Source: Rhyacophila brunnea | Taxonomy: Eukaryota > Arthropoda > Insecta > Trichoptera > Rhyacophilidae | DNA: 64,000 nucleotides | Reading direction: 5' to 3' | Assembly: GCA_022495005.1 (NCBI GenBank) | Contig: JAGYXB010001999.1 | Span: 62,001-126,000, forward strand | Shown here: positions 21,185 to 32,834 of the stretch, piece after piece | Layout: every line of letters starts with the position of its first letter | How positions within the stretch are numbered: position 1 is the stretch's first letter | Notes under the pieces: generated by a model | Database searches by the model: none | Told to the model about the DNA's origin: nothing | What the model saw: only the letters and a program-made list of their open reading frames with translations | Position numbers and translations under genes: made by a program

Positions 21185-21385
21185 GACACAGATATATTCT
21201 TTTTAACCAAACAACAGCCCTAATGACAGTAGTGTAGTTAATAATAGAAATGAAACAATCACATACACCCTGACTATAAGAAAATCACATAAATATATTG
21301 TGACCTCACCGGAAATCGAACCCAGAGCCTTCGGATGAAAGGCTAGCGCTGCGCTTTGGATAACGTCCATATAATATGACCTCAC
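21185..21385 (-). mobile_element. SINE B, copy 1
   Basis: The minus strand reads GCTCTGGGTTCGATTTCCGG (B box), TGAGGTCACAATATATTTAT, GATTGTTTCATTTCTATTAT, then AAAGAATATAT. The copy at 44028-44235 has the same order, with an A-box side GTGGTGCAGTGCGTAAGGCG that is disrupted here. Confidence 0.75.
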
Positions 21386-22692
21386 GCCCTCGGAGGGAAG
21401 GGAGTCTGATACAATTTGATGGTTTGTGACGAAGGGGTTTGGGGGGCTATAGAAATGTGACGTAATTTTGACAGGGTTGTAAAAGTTTTACCGACGAAGG
21501 GGGATTGAATATCACTATCGTATGACTTAATTTATGGACATATGTAAAAACTTGTTGCAAATGTGGCCACGGCTTTTACATTGCATTTAATGTTTTAATA
21601 TGAATTAAAATGAAATACGTACATGAAGTAATCTAAAATTTAAATATGTAAATGTACATTCTGAGATCGGTTGACATTGATTGTACTGATTGTGTCAAGT
21701 TAACTTGATCCATTTATAACATGTCACGTTTCAAGTGATCTTGTATTGTAAGTAAAGTTGTAAACAAACTAGTATCTTTCTGTAGCAAGTCAAGTGTGAA
21801 ACTTTCAACTAATTATCACCCCGAGTTCAAACAAATGGCATTAATCGTTGACGCCGAAATGAAGCGAGGGGAAGATATATTTGTCATCGCTCCCACTCAT
21901 GCTACTTAATGCGACGTGACGAAGTCGATCAATTATATTTTTTCGCCTGACTTGCTCCAGTCAGACATTAGGAATGAAATAAAATTAGTTAAAATTTTGA
22001 CTACTTCCGAAAATGCAGTCTAGATGTAATAGATCAAAATATATATTTTTAATTTATTCAATAAAATAAGTAAATAAACTGGACACTCCCAGTAATCCGA
22101 GCTATTATTATAAATCCTTGAATATTTTATTTCACAGTAGGTACACAAAAACCACAATTGAATGCATCATAACTTTCATTTTATTTGATGAATTTTCTGA
22201 TACCGAAACAGCATAAAACGTATAAAAGAAAATAGATTGTACAGTTGTACACCTAACATAAACATATTTCTCGAGATTAAAACAATTCCATTTGATTAAC
22301 TACCCACTAGTTAAATGTTATAAAAGTATGCTTTAATTTGGCACACCTACTAATATAGTGGGGAACAGTTCAGTACTGTGATGGCAAATGGGTATAATTG
22401 CAGTTTTTTTTCACTTTTTAAGTTTTCTTCCATAATATTTTACAAATTGTATATTCTTTGATGTGGCAAAATATTACAGCTGCAAAATTATTGGTCACAA
22501 AGTAACGTTAAAAGATATCTGCATCTGACCAAATGTGAAACAAGTTGATATGGCAAAAAGATATTATGTATCTGCTTAAAATGCAAGATAAATAAAACTT
22601 CAATCTTTTTAAAAGAAATGATTTATGAGAAGAAAGGAATGATGAAGTTTTGTGTTGGGATGCTAATTCTGATTATTTTGATATCTCTTCTT
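21386..22692. other. unassigned stretch
   Basis: A G-rich patch (about 21380-21500, GGGGTTTGGGGGGC) and a mixed-composition patch (21680-21960) stand out from AT-rich DNA, but neither shows a protein-like frame, paired ends or a known family. Confidence 0.3.
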
Positions 22693-23140
22693 GGTCGTGT
22701 ACTCATGGCTGAGGATCGTGACCACATTTGAATTTTGTCATCCATTGAGCGACCAAGACTTTCCATCCTTCTCAATCTTCCGCTTCTCTCAGGGCAGAAT
22801 GGATGGTGCCCCCAGTCAGCTCTTTCACTTGGTCGCTCCAGCGCGCAGACGCTCTTCCTCTGCTTCGCCTTCCCTGGAGGCCACCCAAAACTACCAGTCT
22901 CTCCAGGTTGTCCGGTCCGCGCCTGACAATATGTCCAAAAAACTGCAGAATCTTCTCAGACATATTGTCGAGAGCCGTTCCTTTATCTTCAGTGTCTGGA
23001 TGATTGACTGGTTTGTCCTGTGCTCCGTCCAAGAAATACCAAGCATTCGGCGCAAACACCACATCTCAAAGGCATCAATTGCCTTCCGTTCCCTTGCCTT
23101 CAGGATCCACGACTCGACTCCGTATAGATGATATAGAATA
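22693..23140 (-). pseudogene. LINE B reverse transcriptase C-terminus, frameshifted
   Basis: A second non-LTR lineage. One minus-strand frame gives ILKARERKAIDAFEMWC, LRRMLGISWTEHRTNQSI and TLKIKERLS. At about 22965 the homology moves to another frame, giving KILQFFGHIVRRGPDNLERL and RWSDQVKELTGGTI, then a stop just after REAED and finally CGHDPQP-stop. These are the conserved downstream-of-RT motifs of LINE ORF2 proteins. The frameshift and internal stop make it a pseudogene, and the RT palm is missing. A related but more decayed fragment lies at 51340-51585. Confidence 0.88.
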
Positions 23141-23938
23141 CTTCAAAATATCTTATAAACTAACTCTTGGCAGACTGATTTCAAAACTTTGTTTTTGCTC
23201 TCCTGTAAAATTGTGTAAACAGTAGTTAAAACCGTTTGCCATCACAGTACCGCAGTTCATATAAAACGATTATTATTTACGACATTTACCTCGATTTGTA
23301 ATAAATAAATATAATAGGTTAAAAATATATTATATAATTGCCACAATTGTCACATGATTTATTCTCCGTTCCATATATTAATATAAGCACCCGAAAAACT
23401 AGCTATATCTATACTATTACTATTTAATATTTTATGAAAAGAATCTGTCATCCATCACTGTGTATATACTGATGTATTATTTTTTATTATTCTTTTTTTT
23501 TGTTCATCGCTTACGTTCGGTTCGTCCAAATAGGACCTCTTCACATTGTCAGATAAAACTATGATATTAATCATGTTAATGAAGGAATCTCACATTATAT
23601 CTATTCACAAGTGCAAGTTTGTTCCGGTGACTTCATAATCTCGAACAGCTGGTATTACCAAGACATGTGTAATCTTGTGACAACGGATTCCACAATCTTT
23701 CCAGCTTGTATACATACGATGCTGCATAGAACTGCATTTTTCCAATATAAATTAAGCTATCTATATATAAAATATACGCATCGCATATTAATGGTGTGAA
23801 AATTTCGGAGAACGTTTAAAATTCTCATGTCTATCGACGGCTTTATTGCCTTCACAAAATAAATAATCACTAATTATTTATTTTCTATAATTTTACAATA
23901 TTGTTTTAAAAAAATACGTAAACTATTCATATTAAGTA
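23141..23938. other. unassigned AT-rich stretch
   Basis: Contains a T-rich run (about 23480-23500) and nothing else identifiable. Confidence 0.35.
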
Positions 23939-24529
23939 CAGCCGAACTTGGTTATTACGATCACAGAAATAGCGAGATCTCAGATGTATTGAGGAAATAT
24001 TTGTTGACATTTTAGTTTATGATTTTAACCATACATATATTCACTTTTATAACGAGTTACTTCTCGGGTGTACCGAGCAAAACTGTTGATGTGTCGATCG
24101 TTTAAAAACAACATTTTCGACCCTAAGCAATACAATCCGACCTTAACTAGATCGATGCCGCCTGGATCGGATTAGGTTTATGACACCAGTTAAGTGTATA
24201 AGTACCTAATTGGTGTTTTCGCCGACAACATTGAAAAAGTATCCACGCATGTGGTTGAAATTGCATGTAAAAAATCCCAGCTTTGTGAAGTCAGAAGGTA
24301 CCTACCATGACCGGTGGATCAGTACTCAATTACAATAAACAACTTATTTTGTAGTTTATAAATGCCATGCTTGTTTCGGGAATTTTTACGATGGTTTTCA
24401 GATGTTTTATGTTATATGCTTAAATAGAACGTGGTGCGAAAAATATTATATAACTATAAATGACGAGTAATGCTTACAACGAGCAAATTCAGTCGGTCCC
24501 ATCTTCCTCGTAAGAACCAAATTCGACTG
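23939..24529. mobile_element. pogo/Tigger-like MITE, copy 2
   Basis: It is collinear with the copy at 6859-7455, including TAGCGAGATCTC, TCGATCGTTTAAAAACAACA, CCTAAGCAAT and TTCAGTCGGTCCCATCTTCC. Ends are CAGCCGAACTTGGTTATTAC and the inverse of CAGTCGAATTTGGTTCTTAC. TA precedes the left end; the right flank reads AA, so the duplication is damaged. Confidence 0.87.
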
Positions 24530-24729
24530 AATATAGATATCTGTTAGATGTTGCCACTGTCGTTTTGTCAAAAAGGCATTGAACAGGTGTCCCCGAAGTT
24601 AACCCGAAAGAACTGGAGCATCTTAACCGGCAGGGACATCCAGTGCGAGGTGAAAAATCCGGGTATCCGGGTCATATGCAATGAAGGTTCTGCGCATTAT
24701 TATTATTTATTTAAGTTTAAAATTAAGTA
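24530..24729. other. short protein-like patch of unknown origin
   Basis: The plus-strand frame from 24548 reads SFCQKGIEQVSPKLTRKNWS followed by ILTGRDIQCEVKNPGIRV. The composition is more protein-like than the surroundings and GC is higher, but it ends abruptly at the F element and is not recognised. It could be a fragment of a transposon or host exon. Confidence 0.3.
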
Positions 24730-25274
24730 TTATGCGAAGGGTGGAAGTAGGCTGTTAAGATCCGCCATAAATAGTGCGCATTACACTAGGTAGTCAGCTA
24801 GTCATGCGTATTTGTTTTTATTGAACTAAGACTAAAATTTACACAAGATGGTATTGGTAAGTTTTTAAAAAATAATTAAACCCTTACCAAACCAAACCAT
24901 AATAGTTTTGGTATATTTTGGGCAATATGACAAAATTGTGTACACTTTTTCATTCATACTTATTTGTTTGCGTTAGATTAAGAATACAATAGATATATTA
25001 CACATATTGTTGGTTCATTTTTTTTTTAATTTATTAAGCCCTGCATAAACCAAACTATGTATTATGTATATATTATTTTATAATATGTATAAAATATTCA
25101 AAGTTATGTATGATTTAATTTCATGATTTTAGATATTTTATAGATATACGAGTATTTTTTTTTAACTATTATCTATTATCTATATTTCAATGAAAACGAA
25201 TACGTATGACTGACTAATTTTAGTATGCACCATTTATGGCGGATCTTATCAGCCTACCTCCACACTTCGCCACT
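24730..25274 (+). mobile_element. family F hAT MITE, copy 2
   Basis: Left end GCGAAGGGTGGAAGTAGGCT, right end GCCTACCTCCACACTTCGCC-ACTG. The F core TAATAGTTTTGGTATATTTT is in the left half, so the orientation is opposite to copy 1. The outermost left bases are degraded and no duplication is visible. Confidence 0.85.
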
Positions 25275-25664
25275 GGATTCTGTATGTGTGTTTTGTTTGA
25301 ATGTTTAAAACGTTTATTTATATTTTATTCCATCATTGTGCATGTATTTTCAAAAATATTATTATTTTTATGTATACACCTTTTGCAACTGTGTCTGCAT
25401 AAACCTCGCCTGTTGACCCTTCCGCCTTAGTAAATTTAGAAGCCGGTAGACGCAGTATGCCTGCGCGGGGTTTAGCAGTGGTATATAACGTAAAAACACA
25501 CCCACAGAAAGCGTTAATAGGTGAGCAGGCTGAAAGTATTTTTAGTTTTAGTGTCAAGTTTTGATATAACATACAGGACAATCATTGTCAATTCATGATA
25601 CACTATAGATTATTTCAACCGTGTGCGTTGTTAGTTGGAATTTATGTGTTTTCTTTTATTTTAC
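25275..25664. other. unassigned stretch
   Basis: A GC-richer patch at 25395-25485 (CCTCGCCTGTTGACCC, ATGCCTGCGCGGGG) is unassigned; no gene is supported. Confidence 0.3.
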
Positions 25665-26163
25665 CACGTTTTTATTAGCTCGTATTCTTGTTTGTCAAGT
25701 ACAAATTTTTTCTTGTTTGTCCAAGATTTGTATTGGACGATTGAAGATTTATAACTAACTTCCCGACTAGCTAGACATTTGAAACATTTAAAATATATCA
25801 GAACACGTCGACAATGCATTCTTTTAATACTTTTAGCCATCTTTAAGCAGAATTGAATTCATTTTCAGTTAATTCTGTTTTGCATGGAAAGTTATTTCGG
25901 AAAAAAAATCGTAAAAAGTAAAACACTATTATTGGTTGCTAAGGGGTCCTAGCAACTAGATTATTAATATATACGTGCGTTATTATGGAAATCAATATGA
26001 AATGTCAAAATGACATTTCAGTATTCTATATTTATTCGGTATTTCTATCAAGTACAAAAAAAGTATTTATTAATACATAGAATTGTCAAGTTTATATGAT
26101 TCAACAGAAAATTTAAAAACGTGGTAAGTATATAAAAAGTTCTTTTTATCTTGTAATTATTTT
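25665..26163 (-). mobile_element. family G repeat, copy 3
   Basis: A full-length inverse copy: TTTTACCACGTTTTTATTAG at its left, AAAAACGTGGTAAGTATATA and CTTTTTATCTTGTAATTATT at its right. The interior is collinear with 15588-16078. Confidence 0.82.
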
Positions 26164-26559
26164 ATTGGGGGTCTCAAATTCAGTCAGTTACTTAATAAAA
26201 GTTTTCAATTATTGATTTATGTATCGGACGTAACCACATAAGTATTTTTTTAAATATTTGATGTAAGTTTTTGTCAATATTATAGAAGAGCAAAGTGGAA
26301 GTAGAAAAAATTGCATCATACTTCATATGAACAATAGTATCAATCAATAATGTGCTACCATAGATGTAGGTATCTACCGCAGTCTCGTATTTTTTCGGCA
26401 ATTCGATATTCTCAGGATTTAAAATTCTTAGAGAGTTTTCAATCAAAATTAAAATGATATTGAAAACGTTACACTATTTTTGATGTAAATTTAAAATATG
26501 CTCTGATGTCGGATTCGTAGTTTGGTAGGATTCGCGATTGACACCCCCGCCCTCACTAA
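26164..26559. other. unassigned stretch
   Basis: An 84-codon minus-strand frame in AT-rich DNA has no family resemblance; nothing else is seen. Confidence 0.3.
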
Positions 26560-26790
26560 TTGAGGAAATAATCGCCGGCTGATGTTTACGGAGGGTAGGT
26601 ACCTGTTTTACCATACGCGGCCGCTGATTAATACGAGCGTCTACATTTCAGCGTGCGAGTCGATCTACCCCCACACCCCACACCCCGCGCACTATTGCCA
26701 CCCTCCTGCAAATATTCACACGCCCTGTAATGGGACAGCGGGGAAGGAAAAAATGATTGAGACTATCAAAAAGTTTCTAAGCTAGGATAA
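26560..26790. other. isolated GC-rich island
   Basis: Strikingly richer in G and C than the flanks: GCGGCCGC, CCCCCACACCCCACACCCCG and GGGACAGCGGGGAAG. The last word recurs at 9650 (GAGACAGCGGGGAAGAG) inside the hAT-like element, so at least part is repetitive. TTTCAG at 26646 could mimic an acceptor site, but no exon can be argued from one signal. Confidence 0.35.
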
Positions 26791-26917
26791 ATCTTTGCTA
26801 TTCGAACCAAACGGTACACGATCTAAGAATAATATGTATTATGTAAAATAAATCCAGTCCAAATCCAAAATAACAGTAGATTGGTGTTATTTCTTCACTA
26901 ATTTCACATGTGTCGAC

Positions 26918-27433
26918 CAGTACTAGCGGAGGGTGGAGGTAGGCTGTTAAGATCCGCCATAAATAGTGCACATTAAACTTTGTTAGTCATACGTATTTGT
27001 TCTTATTAAACTAAGACTACAATTTTCAGATGGTGTTGACTGTTGGTTAGCTTTGCCTAAACCAAACCATAATAGTTTTAGTATATTTTGGGCGATACGA
27101 CAAAACTACGCACACTTTTTTATTCATACTTATCTGTTTTCGTTGGGTTAACAATACATATTATAAATATTATTGGTTCATAAAAAAATATTATTATATC
27201 TATAAAATATCCAAAGTTATATATGATTTAATCGCATAATTTTAGATATTTTATAGATAAACGAGTATTTTTTTACTATTTTCTATTAATTATGGCATGG
27301 TTTTAGCAAGGTTTAATAGAATTTTAAAAACTAACCAACACCATCAGCTGTAAACTGTAGTCTTATTTCAACGAAAACAAATGTGCACTATTTATGGCGG
27401 ATCTTCACAGCCTACCTCCACCCTTCGCCCCTG
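26918..27433 (+). mobile_element. family F hAT MITE, copy 3, perfect TSD
   Basis: This copy defines the family: CAGTACTAGCGGAGGGTGGA to CCACCCTTCGCCCCTG, flanked by a perfect 8-bp duplication GTGTCGAC (26910-26917 and 27434-27441). CAG..CTG ends and the 8-bp duplication indicate hAT. The interior has long imperfect inverted arms and no coding sequence. Confidence 0.92.
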
Positions 27434-27441
27434 GTGTCGAC

Positions 27442-27693
27442 TTAATTTTAAACGAAATAATTCATAGATCAATTTGATTGATTGATTAAATAAAATAGAT
27501 AAGGCTTATATTTTTAAATATCGGCAAGTCTAAAATTCAGTATGTGTAAGAATAGGGTTTAGTTTTGTTTCCATCGCATTATAAGCAAAAGAAAATTGGA
27601 CATATATCGACATTTATTTGGATCATTTTAATCACTGAATCGATTTTTGTTATTAAGTTTTCAATATTTTAGAGGCCTTAGGAAACTATATAT
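27442..27693. other. unassigned stretch
   Basis: AT-rich, no feature. Confidence 0.3.
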
Positions 27694-27815
27694 CGTTACA
27701 TACGAGAAATACGGCGGAAATACGTGGCAGCGAACGACACAGGACCGACGGAGTTGGAAGAAGCTTGGGGAGGCCTTCTTCCAGCAGTGGATTGACCCCG
27801 GCTGATGATGATGAT
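27694..27815 (+). pseudogene. LINE C extreme C-terminus with trinucleotide tail
   Basis: The plus-strand frame reads EKYGGNTWQRTTQDRRSWKK then LGEAFFQQWIDPG-stop, the typical terminal W-Q-R-T-A-x-D-R-x-x-W plus Q-Q-W ending of several LINE ORF2 proteins. The stop is followed at once by a GAT tract (about 27804-27816), resembling the short-repeat tails of RTE-like LINEs (family knowledge). Only about 36 codons survive. Confidence 0.78.
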
Positions 27816-28317
27816 GACATATTGAGTGAAATTATGTACAAAAAGTATGTATATATTGGCACTATGTACACCATGGCGATTTTTATATTAAATGCAACAC
27901 AAATGCGCACATAGTCGGTTTTAAAAGTGGAACGTCGATTTAGTCCCTATAGCAATGCAGGGCAATTGGTTATAACTATATTCAGCATTTCAGAAATATT
28001 GGAATATAAAATTATGTCCAGTTTATTCTATATAATATATTGTCTGTATAGATATAGAACGTGTGTTGCAAATATGTTTGTTGTAGTGATCGACTTTTTT
28101 CATACAATTTTAATGTCGCGAGCTATCTACAAAAATACATAAGTAGAACGCATTGATATGAGATGTCATCGGTAAGTATTATTTTATATCTTAAAATCAG
28201 CGATATAATATTATGTACTCGCATTTAAATGATTGAACGTCGCATTTCATATAGTTTTTCACCAACATGTGTCATTTTTCGTGAGATCACTGTGAACAAA
28301 CATTGCACAGATATGAT
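27816..28317. other. unassigned stretch
   Basis: AT-rich. A 71-codon plus-strand frame (27927-28142) has no motif and is not supported. Confidence 0.3.
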
Positions 28318-28325
28318 TTTTTTTG

Positions 28326-28539
28326 GGTACTGTTCGGTTAAAGCGGATACAGCGGAAAACGCATTTTGAAAATAGCCGATAAACTGGATTATTTGTTAGG
28401 TTAACCTAACCAAACCTAGCCTAACCTAACCTAATCCAACCTAACTTAACCTAAACTAACCCAAACTAACAAATAATCCAGTTTATCGGCTATTTTCAAA
28501 ATGCGTTTTCCGCTGTATCCGCTTTAACCGAACAGTACC
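28326..28539. mobile_element. TTAGG-loop foldback (type T1), copy 1
   Basis: Two 74-bp arms (28326-28399 and 28466-28539) are near-perfect inverses, beginning GGTACTGTTCGGTTAAAGCG and including AACGCATTTTGAAAATAGCC and GATAAACTGGATTATTTGTT. The loop (28400-28465) is a degenerate array of CCTAA, the complement of the insect telomere unit TTAGG. A perfect 8-bp duplication TTTTTTTG flanks it (28318-28325 and 28540-28547), supporting hAT-type mobilisation. It has no coding capacity. Confidence 0.93.
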
Positions 28540-28747
28540 TTTTTTTGTTTCATGTATTTTAAAATTATATATTTTTGTATAAGTACTTATTTAAAAAAGC
28601 AAACATTGTTTTTTTTATGAGTTTTCACCAACATGGGATGGACATAACCCGAGAATACCTCTAAAGAAACCAATCGACAATAATTGAGAAGTATTCAATC
28701 TCGTAAAGTTTTCTTCAAGGTATGTTTCTATTTCTTGAATAGTTATA

Positions 28748-29312
28748 GTAGGTATGTCTCTGTTGAGATCCGCTATAAATAGTGCACACTAAACTCTGTC
28801 AGTCATACGTATTTGTTTTCATTGAAATAATACTACAATTTACAGATGGTGTTGGTTAGTTTATAAAATTCAATTAAACCCTGCGAAACCAAGCCATAAT
28901 AGTCAAAAAATACCAGACTATCTATAAAATATCTAAAATTATGCAATTAAATCATACATAACTTTGGATATTTTATAAATAAAATAATATTATTTATCTA
29001 TTAGAGTTTGGGTTAGGCATGGCTTATTGAAATAAAAAAATAAACCAGCAATATGTGAAATATGCATTCTTAATCCAACGAAAACAATTGAGTATGAATG
29101 AAAAAGTGTGCACAATTTTGTCGTATCGCCCAAAGTATACAAAAGTCCAAAGGTTTGGTTTAGGTAAGGTTTAATTGATTTTATTGATTTTTTTCACACC
29201 ATCTGTAAATCGTCGTCTTAGTTCAATAAAAACAAATACGTATGACTGACAAAGTTTAATGTGCACTATTTATGGTGGATATCAACAGTCTACCTCCACT
29301 CTTCGCCACTGG
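28748..29312 (-). mobile_element. family F hAT MITE, copy 4
   Basis: The left end is worn (GTAGGTATGTCTCTGTTGAG for GAGGTAGGCTGTTAAG); the right end ACAGTCTACCTCCACTCTTC-GCCACTG is clear. GTGCACAATTTTGTCGTATC in the right half gives the orientation. Confidence 0.83.
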
Positions 29313-29700
29313 TATGAAGGTAGACAATATTAAAGCTTCCAGTTATCCAGATTAAAGTTAGTATAATATGTCGAGTCTAGATGAATCTATCATTCATTCA
29401 ATATTGTGCGTTAAAACAGGTGATAATGACGACGCTGACAGACAAAAAGATGCTTTTCTATTTCGGGTACGTCAGCGGCCATCAGCCTCAGACAGAATGT
29501 CATTCTGTTGTCGCGTCTTGTTGCTTTTATTGCACTTTATAGCAGAAATGTGACCCAGTTGACAGAAATAATCAGTTGGCTGATTAGTGATCAAAAAAGT
29601 TTTATATACTAAAAACTAGTATGGGTGGAGTTACAATAATGTCAATGTAAATTTCAGATATTATTAGTACCCAAGTGCTATTACTACCAATTCATTTGTA
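29313..29700. other. unassigned stretch
   Basis: A 61-codon frame at 29368 (with DDADRQKDAFLFRVRQR) lies in slightly GC-richer DNA but resembles no family known to me. Confidence 0.3.
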
Positions 29701-29975
29701 AATTCGTTACCTTATTTTGAAAAGGTTCTAATTGCACTTAACCATGTTTTGAGCTATGGGCGTTTGAAATTTGGAATGGTCATATTTTCAATATAAAAAG
29801 ACAATATGTAGATATAACTTCGGCATACCTACTGCTAATTCCCATATTTGACAATAGATGACTCTGAAATGTACTATATTATGATAGAATATGGCTAATG
29901 GAACCTTTTCACACCAAAAAGTCATTTTAGTCCAAAATGTCAGTTAGAACCTTTTCAAAGTAAGGTAACGAATTG
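29701..29975. mobile_element. 275-bp MITE (family O)
   Basis: Inverted terminal repeats of about 34 bp: AATTCGTTACCTTATTTTGA at 29701 and the inverse of AATTCGTTACCTTACTTTGA at the right end (29942-29975), both continuing AAAGGTTCTAA. The interior is AT-rich and non-coding. No duplication could be fixed because the ends are palindromic (AATTC/GAATT). Confidence 0.78.
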
Positions 29976-31094
29976 TAGTTGATCAATTGCACCGGATTAA
30001 TAAGAATCCCAAATAATATGGTTTTAATTTTGAAATTAGTCTAGAAAATACTATTCTGTAATCAAGTAAAATTACTTATAAATAGGCAATTCGTATATTA
30101 ATTTTATAAAACTAAAAATATTAATGCCCAGTCAAGGTTAAGTACACCCCTGTGTGAATAAATCAAAAATGTATAAATGTTGTGATATTGTATAAGAACA
30201 TTTAAAATGCAGAAGAAAAGCATGTGCAAAAATAACTGCAATTGTAGCCATTTTTGGAGTATTTTTTTGTGTATCATCGGAAGTAGCGATATGTGGTCTC
30301 ATACTATGTTGTTTTGATTAAAGGCCGCAAAATTGTGTTACGTAAACTATCCAAACTACATTTATTTTGATGTCAATATTTTCAGGCGGTGATATGCGTT
30401 GAGTGGAAAGTGCACGTACATTTGTTTTGGGATAGGTGTTTACAAAACATTTGTATAGTATTTAGCGAGAGGTGGTGGGGATCGCTACTCGACCGAAAAA
30501 TTAGAACAAAATGGATTGACTCGACTAAATGATTTTACCAAATTACCTGACTAAATTTGTCTGTTCGTTACATGTTTAGTTACTAAATTACTCGCCACTC
30601 GACTAATCCGAATCGGCCTTTACCCTTAGCAACCATGACTGAAATATATAAGAAGAACTATCATGGTTACACTAAAGACATTTTGAGGAGGCATACAGTC
30701 TTCTCAATGGAGCCAGATAAAAAGCTTTCGCCTAGGTTCTGAGTGTCTATACAGGACTTTGAAGTTTGGTAGACGATATAGTAGGTACATCGTGGTTCCC
30801 ATACCCTAAAGCGGAACCACGGGCCAGGATCTTTGGTAGGCCCCCCTACCTATCACTAAGATTAAAAGCAGTATGTCGCTCTACAGTAACTTTTTCCAAA
30901 TGGTGTTCGAGGTCAAATTAAGAGTATTATTAAATTTAGTATATATTTTAGCGATTTTTAGCATTTTTTAATACATCTACTTGAATTATTGAATTGTTGA
31001 GTATCGACACACATTAAATATTGCATCGCATAACAACATGTTTTAAAACCATAATCAACATTAACATTTGAAGTAAATTAGCGCGACGTTTTTA
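29976..31094. other. unassigned stretch
   Basis: Nothing coding. CGGAACCACGGGCCAGGATC and TAGGCCCCCCTACC near 30805-30850 form a GC-rich patch of unknown origin. Confidence 0.3.
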
Positions 31095-31500
31095 CTATTC
31101 TGCCCTTCCAAGGAAGAAGGCAGTAACTCGCAAAATTTGTGAAATTAAGTTATGAATGCCATCCGTTAGGTAATTTTGAAAGGTGTACATTCTGTTCACT
31201 TTAAAATCAGAATTATAAATACAAAAAAAAAATATCGTTAAAATCCTTAGTGAAAAAATGGACATCTGCTAAAATAATACAAATTTCTTAGCAAAAAGCC
31301 GGTAATTGCAACTATTTATTGCAGTTACTGTTTGTTTATTATTACTTTATTTGTATTTTAACATCCTACTAATAAAAATTATCACCGTTTTTTTTATTAA
31401 TTAACAGTAATAAAGTTTGAAAAAAAAACACATTATGTCATTTATCTCGAAAGTGTGAGAGAGTCAGTTACTGCCTTCTTCATTAGAAGGGCAGTATTAG
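31095..31500. mobile_element. 406-bp MITE (family P)
   Basis: Inverted ends CTATTCTGCCCTTCCAAGGA-AGAAGGCAGTAACT (left) and the inverse of CTAATACTGCCCTTCTAATG-AAGAAGGCAGTAACT (right). The interior is AT-rich without a frame. The superfamily is undetermined. Confidence 0.75.
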
Positions 31501-32261
31501 AGTCAATTTGTGATGTGTGTTTATCTCAATTATCTGGTTGACCTACCACGCCGGGCCTCCAGCCTAGAGCCCTGACAGCTACGCTCCCCCTTGTGGGGGC
31601 CGTGGATATACCACATTCGGACCGATAGTTATGTAATCGGCAACAAAAACGGACATCTAATAATAATAATAAAAGAACTTATCAATACTTCTACCTATAT
31701 AGAATACTTTGCAAGTTTTGCTCAATGAAACATTTTAATTGTAGTAGGTATCTCATAAAAAGATATATGTCTGAAATCAAACCTGACAAGTTGTTTTTAT
31801 TTAATTTCTCATAAGATAAGATAATGCTTTGGATGTAAAAAGCATTGCAGTGGCGAAGTGTGACTTTTAGAAAGAGGGAGGCTGTGGAGATCTAAGAAAG
31901 CACACTTGTCAGGTATACGTACGGTAAATAAGAAGATAATACGAAATTACTTCTAATGGATAGGTACACACTAATCACAACGACACACTAATTCGATGAC
32001 ATTTCAATAGCTCACTGACGACATAAAATGAAGCGTAATTTCCTATAGGTACACATCAAAAATCATTAGAAAAACATTTTTAAAAACAATCTATATTATT
32101 TATTTATGTGATTAAATGCCATATAAATTATGCGCAAAGGTTTTAGGCTTGGTGATCGGAGCCTACCATATTGCATACAATGCAATAGACAGACTGAGGT
32201 CACGTGACGTAAAGTCCATATATGAAAACATCAGGATTTCTAGACGAATAATCCGATAAAT
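31501..32261. other. unassigned; GC patch and a possible hAT terminus
   Basis: 31545-31615 is GC-rich (CCACGCCGGGCCTCCAGCCT, CCCCCTTGTGGGGGCCGTGG, with a self-complementary CCCCCTTGTGGGGG). CAGTGGCGAAGTG at about 31849 resembles an F-type hAT start without a partner. Confidence 0.3.
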
Positions 32262-32634
32262 ACGATATGCCAATAGAGAACCTAGCGGAAAATCGATGTT
32301 TTTCAAAATAAATATAAAAAAATATTAAAACGATGAATTAGACAAAACCTAAACGTCAAATAATTGAAAACCTAATAAACTAAATTTTAATAATAAATAT
32401 GACCATAAAATATAAAGTAAGTAACAATAAGATGTGACCTTGCAACGAATTGTTTTATTACATTTTTTTTACAGTTGTAAGTTTATCTTTGAATTTTAAA
32501 AAAATCTTTTTTATGTTTTCAGATAAATATTTATTAATTAGGCAATACAGTTGAAATTGTAAATTATCAGAAAAAAATCTCAAATTGCAAGCTTTGTATT
32601 TTTCCGCTAGGTCCTTCTGCTGGCATATAGGATC
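32262..32634. mobile_element. family J MITE, copy 2
   Basis: The ends GATATGCCAATAGAGAACCT-AGCGGAAAA and the inverse TATGCCAGCAGAAGGACCTA-GCGGAAAAA form terminal repeats of about 28 bp. The interior words AACTAAATTTTAATAATAAA and ACCATAAAATATAAAG match the 3.3 kb copy. Confidence 0.7.
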
Positions 32635-32834
32635 CCCCTTAAAGACAGATTTATTCTGTAATCACTATTTCTTTGTAATATATTCATATACTCGTATATA
32701 CGAAATTGGCAAATAAAATTATTTTTATAGAATATAAAATAACCAAATTATTATTTATAAATACGGTAGAAATAGAAGGTAGGCTTTAAATAATCCCCTA
32801 TTATGGAGTCTTTGCCACTGAAGCATTATAACGT

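Noticed and set aside
22691..23225. Plus-strand frames of 60-146 codons
   Set aside because: Antisense shadows of the LINE B remnant, whose conserved motifs are on the minus strand.
26640..26700. Host exon with a TTTCAG acceptor
   Set aside because: A single splice-like word without a matching donor, conserved frame or neighbouring exon.
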